Shown in pieces: positions 22,203 to 34,074 of a DNA stretch of 64,000 bases. The translations under genes were made by a program, and so were the position numbers. This DNA comes from Haberlea rhodopensis (Eukaryota > Streptophyta > Magnoliopsida > Lamiales > Gesneriaceae). The notes beneath the pieces are model-generated. The model was not told where the DNA came from. It did not search any database and worked only from the letters and a program-made list of their open reading frames with translations. The stretch covers positions 1 through 64,000 of the forward strand of contig CAJQUN010000411.1 of NCBI GenBank assembly GCA_907163345.1, given 5' to 3'. Positions within the stretch are counted from its first letter, which is position 1. Every line of letters begins with the position of its first letter.

Positions 22203-24700
22203 ATGCTACGAAGTGACAGACCTATATTAGAGCCACTTGACTTAGAGATTGAGCGAACCTGCAGAAGACTTCGGAAAGAAACTAGAGAGATGGCTGAGAA
22301 TAATCGAGGGAATGGTGAACAACACAATGATGAAGTGCCAATTACAAGGTCCATGATGGACTATGCACAACCATCTTTTCAAGGCACCGTGTCTAGCATC
22401 ACTAGACCAAGGATTCAGGCTAATAACTTTGAGATCAAGCCTGCCATATTCAGATGATTCAACATTCTGTGCAATTCGGAGGATCGCATACTGATGATCC
22501 TAATGCTCATATCTCCAACTTTTTGGAGATATGCGACACATTCAAGCACAATGGCGTCACTGACGACGCCATCAGGCTACGACTCTTTCCCTTTTCTTTA
22601 AACGATAAAGCTAAGAGCTGGATGAATTCATTGCCTGCAGGGTCGATCACTACTTGGGAGGGGATGGCTCAATCATTCCTATCAAAATACTTTCCCCCTT
22701 CCAAGACAGCTAAGATGCGCAATGATATCACAACATTCATGCAACATGATCCGGAGACACTGTACGAAGCTTGGGAGCGCTTCAAGGATCTACTTCGAAG
22801 ATGCCCACATCATGGCCTTCCGATTTGGCTTCAGGTACAAACATTTTACAATGGTTTATTTTCTGCTAATAGATCTATGATTGATGCAGCAGCAGGAGGT
22901 ACCATTATGAGAAAGTCACCTGAGGAAGCTTTCACACTCTTGGAAGAGATGGCATCCAACAGTTACCAGTGGCAGTCCGAAAGGAATGTGCCCAAAAGAC
23001 CAATTGGGATGCATCAAGTGGATGAAGTGACATCAATACAAGCTCAATTGGAGGCTTTGAACAAGAAGATGGACAGTTTGAGCATGACAGCCATGCAAGC
23101 TCAAGTGATCACGTGTAATTTATGTGGAGGCAACCATCCAAGCACGGAATGTCAGGCAGGTAACCCTTTTATGCTATCTAATGAACAAGCAAATTTTGTA
23201 GAAAATAGACCATCACAGGGTAACTCATACTCCAACAACTATAACCAACCGTGGAGGAATCATCCGAACTTCTCTTGGTCCAACCAGAAGAATGTCTTGA
23301 ATCCACAACCTCCACCGGGTTATCCACCAAAGCCGAGTATGGAAGAGTTGCTAACTAAGTTCATGACGATGACGGAGAATAGGATGCAAAATCAAGATGC
23401 ATCAATTAAGAACTTGGAAACTCAAATGGGGCAAATGGCAAATATGTTAGCGGGAAGAGCACCAGGAACTCTGCCGAGTGACACCGAGAAAAATCCAAGG
23501 GAGCAAGCCAATGCCGTGACCTTGAGGAGTGGAAAAGAACTTGGTGATGAGAAGGAGACTGAAAAGATTGCTATTAAACAAGATGGGAAGGAGCAGCCAC
23601 GCAACAAGGGTAAGTCCGCTAGAGACACTACACCTATCACACCACAAGAAAAGGTACACATTCCTCTCCCATTCCCTGCAGCAGTTAATAGGGCAAAGGT
23701 TGATTCAAACTTTGCCAAATTTTTAGACATGCTTAAGAATTTGCATATAGATATACCATTTATTGATGCCTTACAAGAAATGCCAAATTATGCTAAATTC
23801 TTAAAGAAGATGTTGTCTAAGAAGCAGAAATTGGGAGAGCACGAGACTGTCTTTTTGACTGAGGAATGTAGTACTATTGTGCAAAAGAAATCGGCCACCA
23901 AGTTAAAAGATCCAGGGAGTTTCTCTATTTCTTGCACTGTTGGGCCTATTTCTTCTATTAAATCATTATGTGATTTGGGTGCTAGTGTGAATTTGATGCC
24001 TTTGTCTGTTTTTCAGAGACTTGGATTAGGAGAGCCGAAGCCCACGAGGGTAGTGTTGCAAATGGCAGACAAGTCTATCACCTACCCACTAGGAATCATT
24101 GAAGATGTGCCAGTAAAGATAGATCAATTCACCTTCCCAGTGGATTTCCTAGTGCTGGATATGGAGGAGGATGTGAGAATGCCATTGATCCTGGGACGCC
24201 CATTCTTGGCTACTGGAAGAGCCATCATTGATGTTGAAGAAGGGAAGTTGATCCTCCGTGTAGGAGAGGATCGTGTTACATTCAATATGTTCAAATCTTC
24301 AACACACGCACACAACGAGCATGATTATCTAAAAGTTAACATGATTGACACTTTGCTTGTTGATATGGTGCAAGGTACTAATGAGGTGAACCTGGAGTCT
24401 GAGCTAGAGCCTAAGGAAGGCAAGAGACATGACATGGTCAAGTCAAAAAAGGCTAAGAAGCTCAAGGAGAAAAGGACATTCATGAAGGGAGAGACAGTGC
24501 AGTTGCATAAAGCGCCACCACCTCGCATTTTCCAAAGCAAGCGAAAGGCGTCATGGGTTGGACCATTCATGGTAACCACCGTCTATGCTCATGGAGCAAT
24601 TAAGGTAAGTGATCCTATTCTAGGCACTTACGTGGTAAATGATCAGCGGTTAAGGCACTGCAACGTGGATGACACTAATCCACATACTCCGAACCGTTAG
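22203..24700 (+). pseudogene. gag: F gag-protease fused to integrase tail
   Basis: One reading frame broken only by a one-base loss near 22450: 22203-22457, then 22454-24700 (748 codons). In order: gag start MLRSDRPILEPLDLEIERTC; the capsid domain with LRLFPFSLNDKAKSW and FLSKYFPPSKTAKMRNDITT; the zinc knuckle CNLCGGNHPSTEC (about residue 221 of the long part); a linker; and the aspartic protease with CDLGASVNLMPLSVF (about residue 505-520) and MPLILGRPFLATG. After about 24460 the frame passes into KGETVQLHKAPPPRIF and KASWVGPFMVTTVYAHGAIK, the C-terminal tail of Athila integrase. Reverse transcriptase, RNase H and the integrase core have been deleted in frame. Only the frameshift stops this from being a complete Gag-PR protein. 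Confidence 0.9.
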
Positions 24701-25007
24701 AGCGATGTTGGTAATAAGTCCAGCTTGGGACTATAAATCAAGAACTTTTTCCTATCCCTTTGCTTTGCTTTGGTTTAGTTTATTTTGGTTTGTTTTTGTT
24801 TTTGTTTTTGTTTTTGATTTTGGTGAGACTCCATGCGTGTTGTGACGTGTTCCAACACTATACCCCACGAGCTGATGAGGAATTGGACAACGATCACTGA
24901 CGGTCGTTGTCAAAGGTAAATGCTTTGTCTTACTTTCCATGCTTATTACATTGAGGACAATGCATGAATTAAGTTTGGGGGAGTGCATTACTGTGTGTCA
25001 TGCTTCT
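24701..25007 (+). other. F post-coding region with internal polypurine-like tract
   Basis: Non-coding. It has the segment GTCCAGCTTGGGACTATAAA shared with H (37197), T-rich TTTTTG repeats, and AAGTTTGGGGGAGT at 24971-24984, which looks like a second polypurine tract far from the LTR. H interrupts at 25007, and F resumes at 42137. Confidence 0.7.
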
Positions 25008-26559
25008 TGATAGGCTTAGATTGTAAGTGTTTCTAACTGTAATTTCTTCCCATTTTCCGTACTTTTTCCTGGATGATATTATGCTTTTTGGTGTTTATTC
25101 GTTTGTTTCAGGAAATTAGATCGGAAGTGGAAGAAATGAGCTAATATGAAGATAACGGGCGAAATCGAGGCAAGAAAGGGTTGAAATGAAGGAAGTAAGC
25201 TTTTTGAAATCTCGATCGATCGAGATTATGTCTTGATCGATCGAGACAGACAGTGTACTGGGAAGAAATGAATTTCAAGTCTCGATCGATCGGTGGAAAT
25301 CTCGATCGATCGAGCGAGGCAGTAACTTCAGAGCTGATTTTTTCAAAATCTCGATCGATCGGTGAAAAATCTCGATCGATCGAGCGAGACAGTGAGTTTC
25401 AAAAGCTGACGTGAACAGTGCACCGATCGATCGAACACAATTCTCGATCGATCGAGACGCAAAATCCTGAAGATTTTATTTTCCTTTTTTATCGTGATTT
25501 TGGAGGGTTTTTAAGGAGGAGTTGAATCATTCCATGAGAGAGCCCCTATCAGACGAAAAATTAGGTCAAAAAGAAGAGCCCTAGCCGCCGCCTAGCCGCC
25601 GCCAAGGAGATCCGTTCTTCCGGTTATTCGCCCGAGCCAAAGCCAATCAATTCCGGAGTGCAAGGAAGGAGCAAGAGAAGAGATTTCGGTGCTACGCACG
25701 TATTCATTCCGCCGTTTATCATATTTCTAGACTTTAATCTATTTCATATTAATGTTCAATTGATGTTTTTGAGGTCGAGAGACGATTAAACTTCTTTTGT
25801 ATTTGATTTGAAACAATTCTAGTTTATTTTATTGAGATTTAATATCATTGTGTTTGATATATTGATTCAATTGTGTTTGAGTGTATTGATGTCTATTGTT
25901 CATGATTTAATCGATTGTTAAGATCAAAGCCTAGCTAACTTTGATTGATTCTGTAACCGAGATCGAGAGATAACGTTGTAACACGCTCTTTTAATTCATG
26001 AAGTATGTTATGATTGAGATCGAGAGATGATATCGCATACGTGAGAACTTGGAATCGAGAGATTTAGAGTTATAAGGTTTTGATTAATTATGCAACTTTG
26101 AATTAGTAAATAGGTGCACGAGAGTGACTTATTCTGATTTATTGTTAGTTTCTTTACAGCTCGAGAGAGTGTATTGAATAATAGCGAAAACCTTTCACCC
26201 TTAGAATCAATTGGTTGATAACTTGCTTATTCAAATGAATCATTAAAGATAACACAGTTGAACGAAGAGCTTGATAAATTTCTTGAGCAACTTACCTTCG
26301 CATATCCGGAACCATTCATTTTATTGTTTCTTGTTTGAGTTTCATTTCTTAGTTTAAGTTTGCTTTAGATAATCACATTTGATAATCGTAGGCTAAATAT
26401 AATCTTATTAATCTTATTTGGTACTTATACGTTAGTCCCTGTGGATTCGACAACCCGTACTTAATTTTCACTATACTAAAACTTGACAACCGTGCACTTG
26501 CGGTAGAATCGCTTCACACTATTCTTTGAAATATCTTTTGTTTAAAAATAAAGCGGTCA
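25008..26559 (+). repeat. H 5' LTR
   Basis: 1,552 bp from TGATAGGCTTAG to AAAGCGGTCA. It carries eight GATC palindromes in four pairs (25213-25454), followed by a leader with CCCTAGCCGCCGCC, which is duplicated here (12 bp more than in the 3' LTR). Confidence 0.93.
25213..25454. repeat. GATC palindrome array (H 5' LTR)
   Basis: Motif starts are 25213, 25234 (TGATCGATCG), 25283, 25303, 25352, 25373, 25424 and 25445, with steps 21, 49, 20, 49, 21, 51 and 21. This is the clearest pair-gap-pair layout. Most motifs are flanked T...A, giving TCGATCGATCGA. The second copy is at 40794-41035. Confidence 0.95.
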
Positions 26560-26565
26560 AGTTTT

Positions 26566-26583
26566 TGGCGCCGTTGCCGGGGA
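26566..26583 (+). other. H primer-binding site
   Basis: TGGCGCCGTTGCCGGGGA, six bases after the LTR, identical to that of F. Confidence 0.9.
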
Positions 26584-26752
26584 CTAATCTGTATAATATC
26601 ATACGAGATTAGTTAATTGTAATTTAGCCAATTCTTTTATTATTGCGTTTTTGTTTTCCTTTTCTGTTTTCTTTTGTTGATCTTTGTTAATAATTTTTTG
26701 TATTTTGTTGTCTCCTTTTGTCTGTTTTGTACAGGAATCTTTTCTTTAGTGC

Positions 26753-27514
26753 ATGCTCAGAAGAGATGAGCCTATTCTCGAGCCTTTCGATTCGGAGATA
26801 GAAAGAACCCTACTTAGGCGATTACGAGAAGCTCGAGTGATGGATGATAATAACGAAGCACAGAACCCTAGATTAATGATGGACTTTGCACAACCGGCAT
26901 TTCATGGATCGTTGTCCAGTATTACGAGGCCGACGATTCAAGCGAACAATTTTGAGATCAAGCCGGCAATCATACAAATGATTCAGCACTCGGTTATGTT
27001 TGGGGGAGCAGCTACGGATGATCCGAATAATCACATCTCCAACTTTTTGGAGATTTGTGACACATTCAAACATAATGGCGTCTCTGACGACGCCATCAGG
27101 TTAAGACTTTTCCCCTTTTCATTACGAGACAAAGCTAAGTCATGGTTGAATTTCCTACCTGCAGGTTCTATAACAACATGGGAGGGGATGACGAAAGCGT
27201 TTTTGTCAAAGTACTTTCCCCCTTCCAAGACGGCAAAGATGCGGAACGATATCACAACTTTTGGGCAGTTTGACCCCTAGACGTTATATGAAGCGTGGGA
27301 TCGTTTTAAAGAGTTGTTGAGGAGATGCCCACACCATGGTCTACCCATATGGCTGCAGGTACAAACGTTCTATAACGGTTTATTTTCTTCTAACCGTTCC
27401 ATGATTGATGCAGCATCTGGGGGATCAATAATGAGAAAGACACCGGAAGAAGCATATAGCTTGTTGGAGGAAATGGCGTGCAACAGTTACTAGTGGCAAT
27501 CAGAGAGGAGCACG
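26753..27514 (+). pseudogene. gag: H gag, left part, interrupted by element I
   Basis: Capsid part of an Athila-type gag very similar to F: MLRRDEPILEPFDSEIERTL, then LRLFPFSLRDKAKSW and FLSKYFPPSKTAKMRNDITT. TAG at 27278-27280 stands where F has GAG, and TAG at 27491-27493 where F has CAG. The frame continues between them (EAWDRFKELLRRCPHHGLPI). At 27514 element I interrupts within ERST, and gag resumes at 36657. The target-site copy GCACG is 27510-27514. Confidence 0.92.
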
Positions 27515-30096
27515 TGTAAGGACCCCAAGCCCTTAACCCTTTATTAGTGTATTAATCATTATGTGTGGCACATGCTTTCAATAAAATTATTCGGGAAGCT
27601 CAGATGATACTTTACCATTGAATGGTAACTACAAAATTTCTTTAATACTCAATGTTATAAGATCATCATCCTAACAGCATATAGACTAATCAAGTTCGCC
27701 CAATACCATCCCCATTACATCACTTTTGCATTGTGGGTTTTTATAAAAATTTGGGCAGAGTCTCCCCATAAATTGAGCTATCCCAAAACAAAAGCACATC
27801 ACATAATATAATTCCCGGCCAGGGAATACACAATACTCAACAGAATACTGAACACAAAGTAAATTCCCAGCCAGGGAAGACACCACACATAAGACGACAA
27901 AAGTGGGTTTCAACACCCACATAACACACTAACGACTCTCATATCATTAGCAATTCTACCACAATTGCATGCAACATATAATGAAAGAGAGGAAGGCTCA
28001 TACCTTTATATACAACCCATATACAAGAATATCCGTGCTCACATGCGAGCATCATAAATGTGTATATAAATCTCGGGTGTATATAGGTACTCTATACGAT
28101 ACCGTGCTCCATCAAGCCCTGGTACCACGATCCTGTGAGTACATCCAATCAACAGCTCGAGCTCAGCTCCACAGCCATCGATGCACCTGTTCACCTGCCC
28201 CAACAGAGACAGCCCCCAACGGGGTGAGCATACCAATTCCACAATTTCATAATCATAATGACATAATACATAATTTACGAAAATGTAAAGATTGTGGAAC
28301 ATGTGTGATACTTCCTGGATGGTATCATCCTCATCATAGCGTACCCCTGTAATAACCCTGTTCTCAAAACAGATAAATCATCAAATCCTGAATATGCAGT
28401 TAATCATCATATTGGTTAACCCTAGCCAGTTTCAATTTAACAACATCTCATAACATCTTTCTTTATCTAGCAATTTTCTTAATTCTAGATATCATATTGA
28501 GATTTCCTTAACTTCCGATACTAGTTAATCACTTCTCTGATTAACTACGTCTCTGTTCCTATTCATTACCAATAGGGAATAAAATACAGATATCCTAGTT
28601 ATCTAATCAAATACCACATTTTCATTTCTTACTTCAAAGTAGCATCATACTATCGGTGTTTGCTCCGTAGTAACCACACCCCATCATTTGCTCGCTTCAT
28701 AGCGGCACCAAGCATTTCACCATGTGAATCAACATAACGTAACCAAGTCTCGGTACCATCATAGTAAAACATTTCATGTATTTAAATCATGCATCATACT
28801 TGTAAAACTTCATTTAAACTATGCTCGTACGCTAAACGTACCTTAAATCCTCGAAGTCCGAGCCAAACCTTGCTCGAGTTCCATGCCCCGAGGAACGATG
28901 TGCTAACACGATAAATAATTCACAATTATTTACGAACATGTAACCCATGCTCAAGCACATCCATAACCCTCAAAATATTGTCGAAACACGACAATTAAAC
29001 ATCTAAAAGACCCGGGGCAGGGTACATGCAGGGAGGGAAAACGAATGCAACATATCGAAAAATTGCTCAAGAACACCTTCAATAATTCGAACCCAACCAA
29101 CACAAATCAAACCCAAATAATCACCATAATTCATCTAACACATGAATTAATCAATTAACAACAACAATAATCGCCCCACATGCCAAAACCCCCAAAATTC
29201 GAATTCAAGCCCTAACTTCGAATCCAATTCCTCAATTTCGAACACAATCAAGCATCATAATGCATCTAAAACATGAATTAATCAATTACTAACAAGAATC
29301 ATCACTCCTTGTCAAAAGCCCCAATTTTTCGAACCCTAACTCACAAAAATCGAGCTGAAATTCGAACCAAATGCAACAAATATTTCGAACCACAAAAGTC
29401 TGAAATCATCGACTCAATAACAGCTGACAAACGCCCCAAAAACACCAGAAAAATCGTACCAAGAACATACCAAAATCGAGCCCCAAAAATCGGATGAACT
29501 CCAGTTTTCGAACCCTACGCTTTTCTGGCAAATCCGAACGCGATTCTCGACGAAACTTCGAATTGTTGGTATGGATAGGAGCGCCTGGAAGAGACGATTC
29601 CAACGGCGGGTGGCACGCGCCGAATTGCGGCCGGACGGCGGCGGGCGGAGCACTTTTGTGCGCGGTGGTCAAAGGGGATCGGGAAAGGGGCGCGCGGGTG
29701 GAGAGAGAAACGAGGTGCTGAAATGGTTCCGATAATCAAAATCTCGGGTTCAACTGGTATTTATAGCAAAAATACCCCAAAATACTAATAGCCCCACAAA
29801 TACATCATGATTCATTAAACATCATCTGTTTTCAAAAACTCTCTCTCTAACTAAAAAAACCCCCTACCGGTGCCCACACCAAGCACCCGAGATTCCGAGT
29901 CACACTAAAAACCCAACTCACAGGTTTTCACCGAAATGAGAATACGATCTCAACCTCGGGATCCAACGATCCCAACTACTCAAATAGGCGAGCCCGGAAG
30001 GCCCAACACTTCGATTAAACTCCATATCGCCACGTAAAACAACTTTAGAGGTTATTAACACTCCGGGATTAACATCCTTAATCTCAGGTCATCACA
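27515..30096 (-). repeat. I 3' LTR (left copy)
   Basis: 2,582 bp, reading on the minus strand from TGTGATGACCTGAG (30096 leftward) to GGTCCTTACA. It is related to LTR J over its first several hundred bases. It contains a TATA box at 29758-29765 (minus) and one CGCTATGAAGCG hairpin (28685-28705 region), but no GATC palindrome array. ORFs of up to 127 codons occur in both LTR copies and show no protein similarity I recognise. Confidence 0.93.
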
Positions 30097-30114
30097 ATAT
30101 CCCCCACTAAAAGA
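30097..30114 (-). other. I polypurine tract
   Basis: On the minus strand TTTTAGTGGGGGATAT directly precedes the 3' LTR. It lies downstream of the GGACGAAATT segment, similar to the CGAGGACGAAATC that precedes the tracts of A and B. Confidence 0.82.
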
Positions 30115-31900
30115 ATTTCGTCCTCGAAATTAGCACCGGTGTATCACGTAACACCCAGGCTACCCAACAACATGAAGCCACAACCTCGATTCTTGACCAT
30201 ATCAGAATCGTCTTAAAAACCGCGAGGATACTTACCTCTCTTAAAACTCTGAAACAGAGCGACTTAGAAAACCAACATATCACCCAAGAGGCAAAACGTA
30301 CCTCGATGCGGGTCATCCCAAAAGTCAGTCTCTCATGACCGCAAAACAACCGATACTTACGACTGTAGATCGGACAGTCATCAACTAGTAAGAACGCATC
30401 ATGAATGACACCTCAACCGTGAGAACGTTGACCTCGTGTCACTCTCTGGAGTGGAATAGACTTCCAAACCCATCATAACGTCGAAGAGCGTCAGTACAAC
30501 TCAACGCTAACGGTCCAAAAGCAGTTAGTCACTGAAACTGCAAGGATTCGAATTGCTTCCGATTCCATCGTAGATATCATTCAAAGACATCTCTATCATG
30601 ACTCACAATGTCTAACATACATCGTTACGAGGGAAACATTAGCATACCACGGTGTACACATACCAAACCTGGTTTCCACTTTCAAACCTCCTCCATCAAA
30701 TGAGCAGTAGCATCATTGCAACTCAATTTGGGCAACTCACGGCCACAGATTCACACAAAAGACATCTCACAAGATGTCCACCTCCGGATATCCTAAGAAT
30801 CACATCCTGATCATAAATAAACAATCGAGACTCCTCAGAGTTTCAAATTTGAAAGGACATGCAATAAACCCAATGCATCCCAAATACATGGATTCCCAGG
30901 CCAAATCAACGACGACTTGATGACTCTCTTGTAGGTACTTCAACATCATGAGCTGTCCCAGACAAGTCTCACCAAGATGTAAACATAAACGTATATGCGT
31001 TTCAGTGAGGCATACACAACCTCAACTTCAAATGACGTGGTGACTACTTGAGTCCACCACAATCCACATCGTATCACCTTACTATTTGCCAAACTTGGTT
31101 CCAACGAGCAGTATAACGGCTCTAGCAAGCCCATCATGGTGCTGCACACGCGCGGCAGACAAACTAGTCGCTGCCTCACTAGGTTCACCTCAAACCTACC
31201 AATCAGATGGACGTTTCCGCACGGCATACCATACCATGGGAAGAAAATCAATAGAGTAGTGGGTCTTTACCCAACATTCCTCCAATGCTGATATACCCTG
31301 GACTCTCCAATGTCCCCATGTACTTAACATAACCTGATCCTACTCCCTTAGACCCATCCTACACCCTCATGGGTGGTGTGACCATGTCTACCACATGTCA
31401 TATCAATAAAAAAAAGCGAGTAATTCCTCCACGATTACTCCTGTCGTCAAATTACATGGCCAAAAAGCCATTCCAACGGTATCACCACTCGTGATATGAT
31501 CACCTCAAACATATGCTGCGGTACAATCACATGTACAGCGCGTCCATCCATTCCTCGAGCAGCCTGCTCGGTATAAGGGTCACGTCGACCGGTGATGCAC
31601 ACACCACCTTGTGCCCGACACTGGCACCCAAGGCATACAACTGAAAACGTATACTCAACGCATTGATCATCGTAACGATGATGCATGTCTAATAAGACAT
31701 CTCCTACACCATCGTCATCGCCATCCCGTGACGACACATGCCCACTCATGGCATCTAAGGTATCGTCAACTAGTGACGATACATGTCAACAATGACATCT
31801 AAACAACCCAGTCAACTCGTGACGGTCCATGTACATCAACATATGTCATCCATCATCATGCTAGTAAAATAGTCATAATAAAACATGTATAACAACGCAT
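30115..31900 (-). other. I internal region, non-coding, unassigned
   Basis: About 1.8 kb with only short ORFs (up to about 100 codons) on either strand and no recognisable gag, protease, reverse transcriptase or integrase motif. It contains a CATCTAACAT-type repeat and several GTGACGATAC/ATGACATCT units near 31690-31860. Confidence 0.6.
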
Positions 31901-32160
31901 GCTAGCTATAATAATGCTAAATAGAATAGCAATATCTCATACCTCATCGCTAACAAGATAGAGGCATACCTATCTCCCTCGCTCAATAATAATACGTAAT
32001 CAGCACCCATCGCTCGAAGGCGGCAAAATTCTGTGCTGAATATATAGCGGCACAGTCCATCGCTATAGAATTGACGGCATAATACCTCGTCATATAATAG
32101 GTGGCAAAAAACCTTGTTATACACCTGAGCATGAATCATGGTCCACATAATAGCGGAAAG

Positions 32161-32740
32161 AGGCATTGCTATCAATACCCGGCGGTATAACCCATCGCCA
32201 ATCAATATAGCGGAATGGACCATCGCTATCAATACATCTGGCGGAAAGAACCATCGCCAATCAATATAGTGGAATGAGCCATCGCTATCAATACATCTGG
32301 CGGAAAGAACCATCGCCAATCAATATAGCGGAATGAGCCATCGCTATCAATACATCTGGCGGAAGGAACCATCGCCAATCAATATAACGGAATGAGCCAT
32401 CGTTATCAATACATCTGGCGGAAAGAACCATCGCCAATCAATATAGCGGAACGAGGCATCGCTATCAACATATCTGGTGGCACTAATCATCGTCACTCCT
32501 CATAGAAGAATGAGTCATCGTAAATCCACATAATAGCGGAATGGGGCATCGCTATCATCATATCCGGCGGCATAAATCGTCGCCAATCCTCATAATAGAA
32601 TGAGCCATCGTAAAATAGCGGAATGGGGCATCGCTATCATCATACCCGGCGGCATAAATCATCGCCAATCCTCATAAAAGAATGAATCATCGTAAAATAG
32701 CGGAATGGGGCATCGCTATCATCATAAACATCATCATAAT
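32161..32740. repeat. 59-bp tandem repeat of alternating hairpins
   Basis: About five near-identical 59-bp units (32161-32470), followed by more degenerate ones. Each unit, on the minus strand, has two mini-hairpins: GGCG-ATGGTTCTTTC-CGCC and TAGCG-ATGGCTCATTC-CGCTA. The loops are alike while the stems differ but stay complementary. Confidence 0.88.
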
Positions 32741-32931
32741 CATCATGTCATCTTTGCTCATCATAAACATCATCGTAAACATCATATTCACATATATACT
32801 CACAACAAACTATGTTAATTAGAAATGGGACTGTCCCGGTTCCATTATGACAGCGGCACAATTGGCCCCCTCGCTCGACATAACACATCTTATGATACCC
32901 ATCGCTACGCCTTGATAGCGGATGTATCTCT

Positions 32932-33040
32932 TGTTCAGCGGATGATACCCATCGCTACGCCTTGATAGCGGATGTACCCCATCGCTCAACGGATGATACC
33001 CATCGCTACGCCTTGATAGCGGATGTACCCCATCGCTCAG
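32932..33040. repeat. Short tandem repeat, GATACCCATCGCTACGCC unit
   Basis: GATACCCATCGCTACGCC followed by TTGATAGCGGATGTA is repeated about three times with a unit near 50-60 bp. It again alternates AGCGG and ATCGCT, continuing the hairpin theme of the neighbouring array. Confidence 0.75.
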
Positions 33041-34050
33041 TTATGTGAGCTGCAAGACCTTCCTCGCTTGCCCATAATAACCACCGGACATTCAACCATT
33101 CTAAGTAACATAGTTAAACATACATTATCATCTTGTAACATCATCATCATATAAACATCATCATCTTATAGCATCATTATCTGATAACATCGTCATCTTA
33201 TAGCATCATTATCTTAGAGATATAACAGTAAATGTACGAAATCATAGTTGAGTAAGCTTGTTGGTTATTCATTAACTTCTTTTCATTTTCCCTGGTTCAT
33301 ATTCATGCATATGGGCATCTTACCCTGTGGCATCTTACCACTTTATAAACATCATATCATTCTATAAACATCATATTAACATCATCATTACTTATCATAG
33401 TCATCATCGTAAACGTCATATCATCTTCATTTATCATAACATCATCATCATAAACTTATTTATAATAACATCATCGTAAACATCTTGTCATCTTTATTCA
33501 TCATAGAAATTATCTTCATCTATCATAATATCGCCGTAAACATCTTGTCGTCTTTATTCATCATAGACATCATCATCATAAACTTACTTATCCTAATCAT
33601 CATCATAAACATCGTAAATACTTCTGTAATTATAGCATAGTCATAGTGTAAGAATATGTTACCGTCCGATGCCCGTACGCGTCTTACGTACCTTCCTTGT
33701 TTGAACATTACATGAACAAACGCATTAGTATATTCAATAATAATTGAGACCATACCGAAGTATTCCACTGTCAGTTGTCCACCCAGTCTGTCCTCAGACA
33801 ATACATCCTTTCTTTTCCCTGATTTGCTTACCAATCAGATTCCTTGGCACGTAACATATAGAGTGTTAGACATTACTATTAATGCCATCCTATCGTGTTC
33901 CACACGATTCCTGCAACCACAATGGTTAGCAATACCACTTTTCATAACATAAAAGCACATAAACAATTAGTCATGTCGTATAACATTAATGCCATCATGC
34001 ATAAATATGTGCTATCAATAACTTCCTAGGCCCTCAACAGCCCCAATGAG

Positions 34051-34070
34051 TAACCACTGCTCTGATACCA
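34051..34070 (-). other. I primer-binding site (tRNA-iMet, minus strand)
   Basis: The + strand reads TAACCACTGCTCTGATACCA, the complement of TGGTATCAGAGCAGTGGTTA, next to the right LTR. It proves minus orientation and the tRNA-iMet class. Confidence 0.92.
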
Positions 34071-34074
34071 CTAA

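Larger units (their letters stand above)
31900..33720 (-). repeat. I internal LTR-like segment with repeats
   Basis: Read on the minus strand, this part follows the order seen inside gypsy LTR B: GGTACGTAAGACGCGTACGGG (33672-33693), then a GATGATGTTTATGATG-type repeat (32720-33640), two TAAGATG-loop hairpins (33313-33341) and a hairpin array (32161-32740). It therefore looks like a piece of a related LTR, or an ancient duplicated leader, embedded in the internal region. No LTR end is visible here. Confidence 0.6.

Noticed and set aside
27969..28352. 127-codon ORF, repeated at 34529-34912, as a gene
   Set aside because: Both copies lie in the two LTRs of element I on the strand opposite to the element, and show no protein family. 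The duplication is explained by the LTRs.
29309..29739. Overlapping small ORFs on both strands with an Arg-rich product
   Set aside because: GC-rich LTR sequence open in several frames at once; duplicated at 35869-36299. No conserved motif.
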